Positions 22,785-31,961 of a stretch of 64,000 nucleotides of DNA are shown piece after piece. The notes below the pieces were generated by a model that was given only the letters and a program-made list of their open reading frames with translations, did no database searches and was not told where the DNA came from. Both the position numbers and the translations under genes were made by a program. Position 1 is the stretch's first letter. Every line of letters starts with the position of its first letter. Location of the stretch: the NCBI RefSeq assembly GCF_009469765.1, contig NZ_SSSQ01000002.1, forward strand, positions 124,001-188,000, written 5' to 3'. Source of the DNA: Dechloromonas hortensis. Lineage in GTDB: Bacteria; Pseudomonadota; Gammaproteobacteria; Burkholderiales; Rhodocyclaceae.

Positions 22785-23645
22785 TCAGGCGGGCTTGTTG
22801 CCCATCAGCTCACCCATACGGATGGCGCCGGTCGGCGCCCAGGCTGCGTTGAAGGCGAGGCTGTTCTTCGGGAAGAGCATGACGACGGTCGAGCCGAGCA
22901 GGAAGCGGCCCATTTCCTGGCCTTTCTTCAGCACGATGTTCTGCTCGTCGTAACGCCATTCGCGGACGACGCCGGGGCGCGGCGGATTGACCTGGCCGTG
23001 CCAGACAGTGGCCATACTGCCGACGATGGTGGCGCCGACCAGGGTCAGCACGAAGGGGCCGGCCGCCGACTCGAAGACGCAGACGACGCGCTCGTTGCGG
23101 GCGAACAGGCCGGGTACACCGCGGGCCGTGGTCGGATTGACCGAGAACAGCGCGCCCGGCACGTAGATCATCCGGCTCAGACGACCGTCGCAGGGCATGT
23201 GGATGCGGTGGTAGTCGCGCGGGCTGAGGTAAAGCGTGGCGAAGCTGCCGTTCTCGAATTGCGCGGCCAGCTTGCGGTCGCCGCCGACCAGCGCGGTCGT
23301 CGAGTAGCTGTGGCCCTTGGCCTGGAAAATCTGATCGCGTTCGATCGGCCCGAACTGGCTGATCGCACCATCGACCGGGCACAGGAAATCAGCCTCGGCC
23401 AGCGGCCGGGCGCCGGCTTGCAGTGGCCGGGTGAAGAATTCGTTGAAGCTCTGGTAGCTGGCAATGTCCGGGTTGGCCGCTTCGGCCATATTGACGCCGT
23501 AACGGCCGACGAACCAGCGGATGACGCCGGTGGTCAGGCTGCCGGCCTGGGCGCTGGCCAGCTTGCCGGCGAGAATGGTGAGTGCCTGTTTGGGCAGCAA
23601 ATACTGGGGGAGAACGGCGAGGCGGTCGGACACTGGGCTGATCAC
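22785..23645 (-). CDS. psd: phosphatidylserine decarboxylase proenzyme (copy 2)
   Basis: Identical in predicted sequence to 16596-17456, with the LGST self-processing site at residues 250-253. Two perfect psd genes are unusual, because the gene is normally single copy. This follows from the tandem duplication, not from a paralogue family. Confidence 0.95.
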   Translation of the reverse strand: MISPVSDRLAVLPQYLLPKQALTILAGKLASAQAGSLTTGVIRWFVGRYGVNMAEAANPDIASYQSFNEFFTRPLQAGARPLAEADFLCPVDGAISQFGPIERDQIFQAKGHSYSTTALVGGDRKLAAQFENGSFATLYLSPRDYHRIHMPCDGRLSRMIYVPGALFSVNPTTARGVPGLFARNERVVCVFESAAGPFVLTLVGATIVGSMATVWHGQVNPPRPGVVREWRYDEQNIVLKKGQEMGRFLLGSTVVMLFPKNSLAFNAAWAPTGAIRMGELMGNKPA

Positions 23646-23753
23646 TGGAAGCTAGGGTCCGTGATTATACTGACTCGCCTGCCGGTGGCGTGTTTCCGTT
23701 GGCATGGCGAGCCAGGCCCAACCGGGGCTATCGGCCCGGCCGGGGCGTCGAAC

Positions 23754-24122
23754 TCAGTTTTGCGAATAAACGCCGACCCGGTTGCCTTCGCTGTCGATGA
23801 ATAGGCCGATATGGCCGATGCCCTTGCCAAGATCGGTCTTCGCCATGACGACGCTGCCGCCGGCTGCAGGAATGCGGGCGAGGACGGCGTTCAGGTCATC
23901 GCCGCCATCGAGATAGATCAGCGTGCCGTTGTCGCGCGGCGCCAGTTGCGGCATGGCGACCAGCGCGCCGCCCGGGTGCGGGCAGGTGTAGGGAAAGATC
24001 GCCATCGGGTTGCCGCCACAGCTTTCGCGGCGCAGGGCGGTGGCTAAGGCGGCTTCATAAAAGGCAGTGGCCCGGTCGAGGTCGGTCGTGGGGATTTCAA
24101 ACCAGCGCAATGGATTGTCCAT
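23754..24122 (-). CDS. VOC-family (glyoxalase-like) protein (copy 2)
   Basis: Identical in predicted sequence to 17565-17933: 122 residues, divergent from WYL regulator copy 2. Confidence 0.8.
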   Translation of the reverse strand: MDNPLRWFEIPTTDLDRATAFYEAALATALRRESCGGNPMAIFPYTCPHPGGALVAMPQLAPRDNGTLIYLDGGDDLNAVLARIPAAGGSVVMAKTDLGKGIGHIGLFIDSEGNRVGVYSQN

Positions 24123-24269
24123 GATGTTTTCCTTGGTCAAATTCAGCGGCGGGATGCCGTTGATGCAGCGCATTGTGGCCAGGGGCTACTGACAGCATGG
24201 TGTCAGGAGGCTTTGCCAGGCCTGAAAAGGCGCGTGTTATGCTGAAATTCCCGTTTTTCGAGCCATGCC

Positions 24270-24968
24270 ATGCGCCCAGCCGACCGCCTGTTCCAGATCA
24301 TCCTGCTGCTGCGCCACGGGCGGGTGGTGACGGCGGCGGCGCTGGCCAGCACGCTGGAAGTCTCCGAGCGCACCATCTACCGCGATATCGCCGATCTGGT
24401 GAAGTCCGGCGCCCCGATCGATGGCGAGGCCGGCGTCGGCTATCGGCTGCGGCGCGGCTATCAGGTACCACCACTGATGTTTACCGGCGACGAACTGGAG
24501 GCGTTGGTGGTGGGCGCCAAGCTGGTGCGGGCCTGGGGCGATTCTGCGCTCGGCCGGGCGGCGGAGCAGGCGATGGCACGGATCGAAGCTGTGGTGCCGC
24601 AGGCGCTGGAGCAGCGTATCAGTGCCAGCAGCCGGCGCTTTCTGGCGCCCGATTGTCTGCAGCCGGCGCCGCTGCGCGAACCGATGGCGCTGTTGCGCGA
24701 AGGCATGGAAAGCGGGCGGAAAGTCCTGGTCAGCTACCGGCGGGCCGACGGCGAGCTATCCGAGCGGATGCTGTGGCCGCTCGGCCTGGTCTTCTGGGGA
24801 CATTGCTGGACACTGGGTGCCTGGTGCGAGTTGCGCCAGGACTTCCGGACTTTCCGGGTGGACCGGATCGGCGCCGTGGACATCCTGGCCGATCCGTTCG
24901 ATGACCGCCACGGCCACCGCTGGCGCGAATATCTGGCCAAGGCGCGTGGCGAGGAAGGTGCCCCTTAG
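24270..24968 (+). CDS. YafY/DeoR-type HTH regulator with WYL domain (copy 2)
   Basis: Identical in predicted sequence to 18081-18779. This copy is in the ancestral setting, convergent with intact rlmF, with the two stop codons overlapping (24965-24968). Confidence 0.85.
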   Translation: MRPADRLFQIILLLRHGRVVTAAALASTLEVSERTIYRDIADLVKSGAPIDGEAGVGYRLRRGYQVPPLMFTGDELEALVVGAKLVRAWGDSALGRAAEQAMARIEAVVPQALEQRISASSRRFLAPDCLQPAPLREPMALLREGMESGRKVLVSYRRADGELSERMLWPLGLVFWGHCWTLGAWCELRQDFRTFRVDRIGAVDILADPFDDRHGHRWREYLAKARGEEGAP

Positions 24969-25996
24969 GACTGGGCTGCGTCGTCCGGCTGTGTCGGCGT
25001 CGGGGCCGGGGCCGGCGTGAAGTGAGAAGTGGTTTGCCAGCGTTCGCGCCGCCATTTTTCCCGGTCGCCGTTGCCCATGAAGGTCCAGGCGACGAAGCGG
25101 CTCTGCTTCTGGCCCTGTGCCATGGCAATGATGCGCGAGTCGACGACCTTGGCCTTCTTCAGCGCGGCTTCGATGTGTTCGACGTTCTCGGCCTTCGAAA
25201 TCAGGCTGGTAAACCACATCACCCGTTTCGGGATGCTGGTGCTCTGTTCGATCATGTTCTTGACGAAGGCGCGCTCGCCACCGTTGCACCACAATTCGGT
25301 GCCGCCGCCGCCGAAATTGAGGCGGGGCTGCTGTACCGCACCCTTTTTCGCACCCGGCTTGTTGAGGTTGTTCCACTTGCGCTGGCTGACGGCGATCACC
25401 TCATCCGGCGAGTTGTGGAAAGGCGGGTTGCACATGCTCAGGTCGAAGCTTTCGCCGGAGCGGAGCAGGCCGGTGAAGATGTTGTCCCAGACCGGTTGGT
25501 GGCGCAGCTCGATGGCTGCGGTGGACGCCTTGTTTTTGCCCAAAATGGTCTGTGCATTGGCCAGTGCCGCTTCGTCGATGTCGACCCCGAGGAAGCGCCA
25601 GCCATATTCGGCGAAGCCGATCAGCGGATAGACGCAATTGGCGCCGACGCCGATGTCGAGCACGCGGACGGCGGCGCCGGTCGGAATGACTTTCTTGTTG
25701 CAGGTCGCCAGCAGGTCGGCCAGGTGATGGATGTAATCGGCCCGGCCGGGAATCGGCGGGCACAGGTAACCGGCCGGAATCTCCCAGCCGCAGACGCCGT
25801 AATGCAGCGCCAGCAGGGCGCGATTGAAGGCTTTGACGGCGGCCGGATTGGCGAAGTCGATGCTCGGCGTGCCGGCCGGCGTGGTGATCACGTACTTGAC
25901 CAGCCCCGGCGCGACCGCCGTCAGCGCGGCAAAATCGTAGCCGGCGGCATTCTTGTTGCGCGGGTGCAGTCCGGGTTTCTGGGCAGGGGCCGTCAT
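24965..25996 (-). CDS. rlmF: 23S rRNA m6A1618 methyltransferase (complete copy)
   Basis: From ATG 25996 the enzyme has 343 residues and begins MTAPAQKPGLHPRNKNAAGY. HPRN near the N-terminus, VLDIGVGANCVYPLIG (SAM site) and the catalytic MCNPPFHNS motif (NPPF, near residue 190) match RlmF, which methylates N6 of A1618 in 23S rRNA. An alternative in-frame start 42 nt upstream lacks support. The last 38 codons plus AWT are also present, fused to katG, at the duplication junction. The proline/threonine-rich tail ([17 protein letters not shown]) is probably disordered. Confidence 0.92.
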   Translation of the reverse strand: MTAPAQKPGLHPRNKNAAGYDFAALTAVAPGLVKYVITTPAGTPSIDFANPAAVKAFNRALLALHYGVCGWEIPAGYLCPPIPGRADYIHHLADLLATCNKKVIPTGAAVRVLDIGVGANCVYPLIGFAEYGWRFLGVDIDEAALANAQTILGKNKASTAAIELRHQPVWDNIFTGLLRSGESFDLSMCNPPFHNSPDEVIAVSQRKWNNLNKPGAKKGAVQQPRLNFGGGGTELWCNGGERAFVKNMIEQSTSIPKRVMWFTSLISKAENVEHIEAALKKAKVVDSRIIAMAQGQKQSRFVAWTFMGNGDREKWRRERWQTTSHFTPAPAPTPTQPDDAAQS

Positions 25997-26168
25997 TTGT
26001 TGTTTTCCGATCGGGGACGAGGGGGCGGAGTATCCCATGGATTGAATGTTGCATGCCCGACAAAGTCGGCTTTTGCCAAGTTATTGTTTCGACGTCGCTT
26101 TGTCCGCTTTCCCGCTCGGCATGGAATTCGCTCGGCTTCCCCGAAACGATCAATTGGGGAGTGGCACC

Positions 26169-27869
26169 ATGAAGCTGCAAATCGAGCGGCCGCACATCGC
26201 GGTGATGCTGCAGGCCTTTCCGCGGCTGGCCTACGTCGAGGAACAATTGCGCTTCGGCAACAAGGTCGAGATTCCGTTTGGCAACCTGAACGACGAGGAA
26301 CTGGCCTTCCTGCGCGGCCTGTATGCCGAGGGCGGGGCGGAACTGCGGGCGCGGGCGGCGCAGATCGCGACGCTGCAGAAAGCCCTGCACGCCGGCGGGC
26401 GCCGCTTCGAGGCGGAGGAACTGGAAATGGCGGTGCCGGCCATCGCACGATATCTGGCCGATGACGCGACGCGCGGCTGGCTGTTTTCGGCCGGCATTAC
26501 CGGCAAGCCGCTGGCCTACGTCGTGACCCGGCTCGATTTCACGCCGCCGTCGGAAGAGGAAACCGGCAAGATCTTTCTCGAACTGAAAGCCAACGCCAAG
26601 GCGCGGCTGGCGACGGCGACCTTGCGCATCGCCGGGCCCGACATCGCCGGCCGGACCATCCCCGAGATCCTCGCCGCCAAGGGCTTCGTCAAGGAAACGC
26701 CGGAGTTGCTGAAGAGCTACGACGAAGGCGCGGCGCGTTACTTCGACTGGCGGGCGCAATACGGCGCGCAGTTTTCCGGCAACGGCGTCGGCTACTTCGC
26801 CGAGAACCCGACGGCGACCCATCGCGATACCGATTATTCGCGCAAGGACCAGATCATCCTGTCCTCGACCGGCAGCCCGGCCCGCCTGGTCAACGACGAG
26901 AGCATCCTTGGTGAGCGGGTGCTGGCGCTCGATGCGACCGGCGACATCATGGCCAAGTTCGTCCGCCGGGTGGCGCGCAATTCGCGGCTCTCCGGCAAGG
27001 AAGAAGCCGAGGTCGAGGCGACCCATGCCGCGATCGGCAAGGGGCTGTTCACCGAACTGCCGGTGCATTTCTACCTGCTGATGTTCCATCTCGACCTGCA
27101 CCATTACGTCTGGGTGCATGTGGACGACCTGCAGCCCTACGCCTACCAGCCGGCGTTGAAGGACAAGCTGGTGCTGCCGCCGGAGCAGACCGACCTGATC
27201 GACATCCTGACCGCCGAGATGGATGTGCTGATGGACGACATCGTTGCCGGCAAGTCGGGCGGCACGACGGTGTTGTGCGCCGGCCCGGCCGGGGTCGGCA
27301 AGACGCTGACCGCTGAGGTCTATTCGGAAATCATCCGCCGTCCGCTCTACCGGGTGCATTCCGGTCAGCTCGGCCTGAACGTCGCGGCGATGGAGACGGC
27401 GCTCAAGGAAGTGCTGACCCGCGCCCAGCGCTGGGGCGCGGTGATGCTGATCGACGAGGCCGACGTCTATATCAAGAAGCGCGACGACAACATCACGATG
27501 AATGCGGTGGTCGGCGTTTTCCTGCGCGTGCTCGAGTATTTCAACGGCCTGTTGTTCCTGACCACCAACCGGGTGGACGACATCGACGAAGCGATCGTCT
27601 CGCGCTGCATCGCGCTGATCAAGTTCCATCCGCCGACCCGCGACGACCGCCGGAAAATCTGGGGCGTGATGACCGAACAGTTCGGCTTGGCCGTCGAGCC
27701 GGCCTTGCTTGAGCGTTTGCCGGATATCTTTCCGGAAGCGACCGGGCGCGACATCAAGGGCCTGGCCAAGCTGGTCGCCAAGTACTGCAAGCAGAAACAG
27801 CTGCCGCCGACGGTCGAGGTCTTCCGCCGCTGTTCGATCTTTCGCGGCATGGAACTGGCGGTGGCGTGA
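26169..27869 (+). CDS. AAA+ ATPase with uncharacterised N-terminal region
   Basis: The 566-residue protein starts at ATG 26169 (GGGGAG upstream); the longer frame to 26046 is not supported. Residues from about 345 form an AAA+ module: Walker A AGPAGVGKT (about 371), Walker B VMLIDEAD (about 424), sensor-1 LTTNRVDD (about 463) and a likely arginine finger in SRCIALIKF (about 478). The first 340 residues, including PHIAVMLQAFPRLAYVEEQL and YSRKDQIILSSTGSPARL, match no family known to me. Its energy-dependent target (a protein or complex to remodel) is unknown. A heme-monooxygenase-like gene follows after 33 bp. Confidence 0.85.
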   Translation: MKLQIERPHIAVMLQAFPRLAYVEEQLRFGNKVEIPFGNLNDEELAFLRGLYAEGGAELRARAAQIATLQKALHAGGRRFEAEELEMAVPAIARYLADDATRGWLFSAGITGKPLAYVVTRLDFTPPSEEETGKIFLELKANAKARLATATLRIAGPDIAGRTIPEILAAKGFVKETPELLKSYDEGAARYFDWRAQYGAQFSGNGVGYFAENPTATHRDTDYSRKDQIILSSTGSPARLVNDESILGERVLALDATGDIMAKFVRRVARNSRLSGKEEAEVEATHAAIGKGLFTELPVHFYLLMFHLDLHHYVWVHVDDLQPYAYQPALKDKLVLPPEQTDLIDILTAEMDVLMDDIVAGKSGGTTVLCAGPAGVGKTLTAEVYSEIIRRPLYRVHSGQLGLNVAAMETALKEVLTRAQRWGAVMLIDEADVYIKKRDDNITMNAVVGVFLRVLEYFNGLLFLTTNRVDDIDEAIVSRCIALIKFHPPTRDDRRKIWGVMTEQFGLAVEPALLERLPDIFPEATGRDIKGLAKLVAKYCKQKQLPPTVEVFRRCSIFRGMELAVA

Positions 27870-27902
27870 CATGCTCGAACCCACTCAACCAAGGAGTTGC
27901 CC

Positions 27903-28208
27903 ATGTTTCTGGCCATGAACCGTTTCCGCATCGCGCTCGGCAAGGAAGAGGCCTTCGTCGAGCACTGGCGCAAGCGCGAGAGCTACCTGAGCGAAGTGCC
28001 CGGTTTCATCAGCTTCAACCTGCTGCGCGCCCAGCCCAACGAGGAATACACGCTGTTCGCATCGCACACGGTGTGGGCGTCCGAACAGGCTTTCGCCGAC
28101 TGGACGCAGTCGGCGGCTTTTCGCAAGGCGCACATGGCGGCCGGGCAATCCCCGCGCGATTTCTACCTCGGCCCGCCGCAACTCGAATTGTTCGAGGCTG
28201 TGCTTTAG
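27903..28208 (+). CDS. IsdG-type heme-degrading monooxygenase (ABM domain)
   Basis: The 101-residue protein starts at ATG 27903, with AAGGAG at 27891-27896. It has the dimeric ferredoxin-like ABM fold, and the three residues that define IsdG/MhuD-type heme oxygenases appear at the expected positions: N6 (MFLAMNRF), W67 (FADWTQS) and H77 (RKAHMAAG). It probably cleaves heme in the cytoplasm to release iron. Other ABM proteins act on polyketides, but the N/W/H triad argues for heme. It lies just downstream of the AAA+ gene and overlaps the convergent YaiI gene by 4 nt. Confidence 0.75.
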   Translation: MFLAMNRFRIALGKEEAFVEHWRKRESYLSEVPGFISFNLLRAQPNEEYTLFASHTVWASEQAFADWTQSAAFRKAHMAAGQSPRDFYLGPPQLELFEAVL

Positions 28209-28666
28209 GCCGGCGGTCGACTGCCGTTTTTGGCCAAAAAGCGGTCGAGGGCGTTGCCGAAGGCCTGCCGGTCGGCCTGGCTGAAAGCGGCCGGGCCGCC
28301 GGTTTCGACGCCGGCGCTGCGCAGTTCTTCCATGAAGTTGCGCATCGCCAGCCGTTCCCGGATATTGGCCACGGTATAGAGCTCGCCGCGCGGGTTCAGC
28401 GCGTGGGCGCCGCGTTCGATGACGCCGGAGGCGAGCGGAATGTCGGCGGTGATGACGAGGTCGCCCGGCGCCAGTTGATCGACGATGTGGCGGTCGGCGA
28501 CGTCAAAGCCGGAGGGCACTTGGATGGCCCGGATGAAACGCGACGGCGGCGTGCGCAGCATCTGGTTGGCGACCAGGATGGTCGATATCTGCAGGCGTTC
28601 GGCCGCCCGGAAAATGATTTCCTTGATGACGACCGGGCAGGCGTCGGCGTCGACCCAGATTTGCAT
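28205..28666 (-). CDS. YaiI/YqxD family (DUF188) protein
   Basis: From ATG 28666 the protein has 153 residues and begins [18 protein letters not shown], the hallmark of the UPF0178/YaiI family. Members have a PIN-like fold with conserved Asp residues (DADACP and later VITADIPLA), which suggests a nuclease-like site, but no activity is established. Its start overlaps the NnrS stop by 1 nt (TAATG), so translation is coupled to nnrS. Confidence 0.88.
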   Translation of the reverse strand: MQIWVDADACPVVIKEIIFRAAERLQISTILVANQMLRTPPSRFIRAIQVPSGFDVADRHIVDQLAPGDLVITADIPLASGVIERGAHALNPRGELYTVANIRERLAMRNFMEELRSAGVETGGPAAFSQADRQAFGNALDRFLAKNGSRPPA

Positions 28667-29826
28667 TAGTGTTCCTTGCCATCGATACGCGGTTGGAGAA
28701 GGAAGGGAATATACCGCCAGGCGAGGATGCCGAAGCAGGCAAACCAGCACAGCGCCGAAAGCTGGATCCAGAGCAGGTACAGCGCCGGCAGGAACTGCGG
28801 CAGCGCGACGCGCAGCGCCAGGGCGAGCAGCATGATGTAGAGCGTCGCCCGGTCGATGCCGTCGAACACCACCTTGCGCCCGGTATGGCCCTTGGAAATG
28901 CGGATCAGCATGGCGGGAATGACCGAACCCATGGCGCCGAAGGTGAAGACATGGACCGAGACGCTGCCGATCCAGACGAAATTGACGACATGGCCCAAGG
29001 ATTCGATCAGCAGTTGGGCGACGATGGCCAGGTAGCCGACGTACATGATGCCGATGTCGATACGCTTGAACGCCAGCTGGGGTTTCCAGAAAACGAAGCG
29101 AACCAGCAGCAGGATGGCGAGCAGACCGGCGATTGCTGCGGTCAACGGCCGGGGCAGGGCAAATTCGACGACCAGCAGCAGGCCGAGCACCTTGATCGGC
29201 ATGTCCAGTTTCGGCTGGCGCAGGATCTGCGCCTGGAAAGCCGCTTTCATGAAGCCGGTCAGCGTTCTTTCCAGCATGACCAGGAAAGCCATCCGGAACA
29301 GGCCGATCGCCATCGTGTAGCCGGCACTAAAATCGGCGCCGTTGAGCATCAGGTATTTGGCGATCAGGAAGGCAGGCAGCATCACCATGAAGAAGGCGTT
29401 GTCGCGGTAGCTGTCCTGGGAGCGGAAGCGGAGCAGCGTCCACAGCAGCATGGCTACGATGCCGCCGAGAAACGCGTTGTTGGAAAACAGGAAGAGGGCG
29501 GTCGGCCAGGAACCGCCGAAGCTCATGCCGATCCGCTCGAACAGCCAGGCAGCGCTCAGCAGCATCAGGGCCGGGCCATGGTAGCCGCGAATATTCACCC
29601 AATTCTTGGTCGAGGTCAGCAAGAAGCCGCCGAGCACCGCCCAGCCGAAGCCGAAGAACATTTCGTGGGCGTGCCACTGCACCGTGCTGAACGGGCTGTC
29701 CGGCGCGCCGAGCAAGCCGCTGAAGACCAGCGCCCAGATCACCGGCAGGCTCATTCCGGCCAGGCAGGCCAGCGCAAAGAAGGGGCGAAAGCCGACCAGC
29801 CAGAGTGGGTGGGACGAGAGCTGCAT
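28666..29826 (-). CDS. nnrS: NnrS family heme-copper membrane protein
   Basis: From ATG 29826 the protein has 386 residues, begins [17 protein letters not shown] and has about 12 membrane helices. [12 protein letters not shown] and the [22 protein letters not shown] histidine segment are typical of NnrS, a heme- and copper-containing inner-membrane protein that protects against nitric oxide and nitrosative stress in denitrifiers. It is divergent from a nitronate monooxygenase gene. No clear FNR/DNR box was found in the 176-bp intergenic region. The longer frame to 30003 would run into that region and is not preferred. Confidence 0.88.
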   Translation of the reverse strand: MQLSSHPLWLVGFRPFFALACLAGMSLPVIWALVFSGLLGAPDSPFSTVQWHAHEMFFGFGWAVLGGFLLTSTKNWVNIRGYHGPALMLLSAAWLFERIGMSFGGSWPTALFLFSNNAFLGGIVAMLLWTLLRFRSQDSYRDNAFFMVMLPAFLIAKYLMLNGADFSAGYTMAIGLFRMAFLVMLERTLTGFMKAAFQAQILRQPKLDMPIKVLGLLLVVEFALPRPLTAAIAGLLAILLLVRFVFWKPQLAFKRIDIGIMYVGYLAIVAQLLIESLGHVVNFVWIGSVSVHVFTFGAMGSVIPAMLIRISKGHTGRKVVFDGIDRATLYIMLLALALRVALPQFLPALYLLWIQLSALCWFACFGILAWRYIPFLLQPRIDGKEH

Positions 29827-30002
29827 GGCGAACCTTTCACGACTAGGGGTACTCAAAGTGGCGAGTTTAGCGATGACTACCTCGTCTCGACTTGATTTAT
29901 CCCATGCTCGGCAAGCAAGAGCTTTCACATTCGCGTAAAATTCTGCGCTTAGCCGAGGCTGCGATATCGCATGGGGTCCGGCTGCTTTTCTGAAGGATAG
30001 CA

Positions 30003-31259
30003 ATGAAGCGTGTGGACGATTTCCGCTTGCGGTTGGGCAAGCATGAGCTTGTACCGATCATGATCGGCGGCATGGGCGTTGATATTTCGACGGCCGATCT
30101 GGCTCTTGAGGCGGCCCGCCTGGGCGGCGTCGGGCATATCTCGGACGCGATGATCAAGACCGTCACCGACCGCCGTTACAAGACGAAATTCGTCAAGGAA
30201 AAGCTGGCTCTCTACAAGTACAACGCCGAGAACGAAGACAAGTCGCCGGTCAAGTTCGACCTCGGCAAGATCGCCGAAGCGACCCGCCTGCACGTCGCCA
30301 GCACCATGGAGCGCAAGCAGGGTTCCGGCCTGGTCTTCGTGAACTGCATGGAAAAGCTGACCATGAACGCCCCGAAAGAGACGCTCAAGGTTCGCATGAC
30401 GGCAGCGCTTGACGCCGGCATCGACGGCATCACGCTGGCCGCCGGCCTGCATCTCGGTTCGTTCGCGCTGATCGAAGATCACCCGCGTTTCCGCGACGCC
30501 AAGCTCGGTATCATCGTTTCCTCGGTGCGTGCCCTGCAGCTTTTCCTAAAGAAGTCCGCGCGCACCAACCGCCTGCCCGACTACATCGTGGTCGAAGGCC
30601 CGCTCGCCGGCGGCCACCTCGGCTTCGGCCTGGACTGGGCCCAGTACGATCTGGCGACCATCGTCGCCGAGGTCATCAAGTACCTGCAGGATGAACACCT
30701 CGATATTCCGGTCATTCCGGCCGGTGGCATCTTCACCGGCAGCGATGCGGCCGGTTTCCTGGAGCATGGCGCCGCTGCCGTCCAGGTCGCCACCCGCTTT
30801 ACCGTTGCCAAGGAGTGCGGCCTGCCGGAAAAGGTCCAGCAGGAATACTTCAAGGCCAGCGAAGAGGATATCGAAGTCAATATGATTTCCCCGACCGGTT
30901 ACCCGATGCGCATGCTCAAGGGCAGCCCGGCGATCGGCGACGGTATTCGCCCGAACTGCGAAGCCTACGGCTATCTGCTCGACGCCAATGGCAAGTGCGC
31001 CTATGTCACCGCCTACAATCGCGAAGTGGCGGCTCACCCCGGGGCTCGCAAGGTCTCGGTGATGGACAAAACCTGCCTGTGCACCCACATGCGCAACTTC
31101 GATCTCTGGACCTGCGGTCAGCTGACCTACCGTCTGAAAGATACGACGCACAAACTGGCTGATGGCAGCTACCAGATTCTCTCGGCTGAACATATTTTCA
31201 AGGATTACCAGTTCAGCACCGATCAGAAACTGGCGCTGCCCGAACAGCAGCCTGCCTGA
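30003..31259 (+). CDS. nitronate monooxygenase family FMN enzyme
   Basis: The 418-residue protein has a TIM-barrel flavin enzyme pattern: PIMIGGMGVDIS at the start, GPLAGGHLGFG with the presumed catalytic His, and IPVIPAGGIFTGSDAAGFLEHGAAAVQVATRF for FMN phosphate binding. It should oxidise alkyl nitronates or related compounds, although many homologues have other or unknown substrates. The C-terminal third is cysteine-rich (NCEAYG, GKCAYVT, KTCLCTHM, WTCGQ), which is unlike short fungal-type enzymes. It is divergent from nnrS and followed by its own terminator. Confidence 0.82.
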   Translation: MKRVDDFRLRLGKHELVPIMIGGMGVDISTADLALEAARLGGVGHISDAMIKTVTDRRYKTKFVKEKLALYKYNAENEDKSPVKFDLGKIAEATRLHVASTMERKQGSGLVFVNCMEKLTMNAPKETLKVRMTAALDAGIDGITLAAGLHLGSFALIEDHPRFRDAKLGIIVSSVRALQLFLKKSARTNRLPDYIVVEGPLAGGHLGFGLDWAQYDLATIVAEVIKYLQDEHLDIPVIPAGGIFTGSDAAGFLEHGAAAVQVATRFTVAKECGLPEKVQQEYFKASEEDIEVNMISPTGYPMRMLKGSPAIGDGIRPNCEAYGYLLDANGKCAYVTAYNREVAAHPGARKVSVMDKTCLCTHMRNFDLWTCGQLTYRLKDTTHKLADGSYQILSAEHIFKDYQFSTDQKLALPEQQPA

Positions 31260-31277
31260 GATCAGCAATCTCCAAAT

Positions 31278-31306
31278 ACCCGGCGCGATAGAGCCGGGTT
31301 TTTTTC
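31278..31306 (+). terminator. terminator of nitronate monooxygenase gene
   Basis: ACCCGGC (31278-31284) pairs with GCCGGGT (31293-31299) across an 8-nt loop and is followed by a run of seven T. Confidence 0.88.
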
Positions 31307-31389
31307 TGCCGAAATTAGCCGGATTGAGCCGTATCAATGGTTTTGCCGGGGCGTCATTTAAAATCGGAAGCGCTTTCCAGACTGAGTCC

Positions 31390-31881
31390 ATGCACATGCC
31401 GAAAAAAATATTCGCCATTCTTCTCTCGCTGCTGCTCGGCATCTCCGTTGCCTTTGCGGATACGGTGCTCGGTGCCCACGACCATGCCATTCACGATGCG
31501 GCGCGTGCTGGCTCGGGGCAGGATATTGAACGTCTTCTCAAGGCCGAGCCGGGAACCCGCGATTTGCGAACGAGCCAGGGATCGACACCGCTCCATCTGG
31601 CAGCCACCAATCCGGACCCTGCGGCGCTCAAAGCCTTGATTGCGGCGGGGGCGGATGCGAATGCCCGCGATGTTGACGGCCTGACCCCGCTCCACATGGC
31701 GGCTTATACCCAGAATGCCCGGCACGCCCAGCTCTTGCTCGAGGCCGGGGCCGATCCTTACGCGAAAACCAACGCTGGCCGCGACCCGACGTCAATGGCG
31801 CGCAAGGTGATGGCCAACGAGGTGGCCGGCGTGATTTCCTTGTGGATACTGAAAGGTTGCAAGGCCGGCAAGCCCTGTTGA
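31390..31881 (+). CDS. exported ankyrin-repeat protein
   Basis: From ATG 31390 (or 31396) the protein has about 163 residues and a signal peptide (KKIFAILLSLLLGISVAFAD). Three ankyrin repeats follow, for example GSTPLHLAATNPDPAALKAL and GLTPLHMAAYTQNARHAQLL, each with the TPLH turn. It is a periplasmic protein-binding scaffold of unknown partner. Bacterial periplasmic ankyrin proteins have sometimes been linked to catalase or oxidative-stress functions, but nothing here shows that. It stands alone between a terminator and the porin gene. Confidence 0.82.
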   Translation: MHMPKKIFAILLSLLLGISVAFADTVLGAHDHAIHDAARAGSGQDIERLLKAEPGTRDLRTSQGSTPLHLAATNPDPAALKALIAAGADANARDVDGLTPLHMAAYTQNARHAQLLLEAGADPYAKTNAGRDPTSMARKVMANEVAGVISLWILKGCKAGKPC

Positions 31882-31961
31882 GGAGGCTTCCGGCGATTGC
31901 TGGCCATGTGATATGGCTTTATCATCGCGCAGCTTGAATCCCGGTAAGCCAAATTAATAAG

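Noticed and set aside
25401..27884. 827-codon minus-strand open frame opposite the AAA+ gene and rlmF
   Set aside because: It runs antisense through the AAA+ gene and then across rlmF codons in another frame. The real genes have clear motifs and starts.
28205..28245. GGTCGACTGCCGTTTTTGGCC as a copy of the interspersed element
   Set aside because: It is fully coding for the YaiI C-terminus and matches only part of the pattern.
29890..29910. TTGATTTATCCCATG as an FNR/DNR or DnaA site before nnrS
   Set aside because: It matches neither TTGAT-N4-ATCAA nor TTATCCACA well enough.
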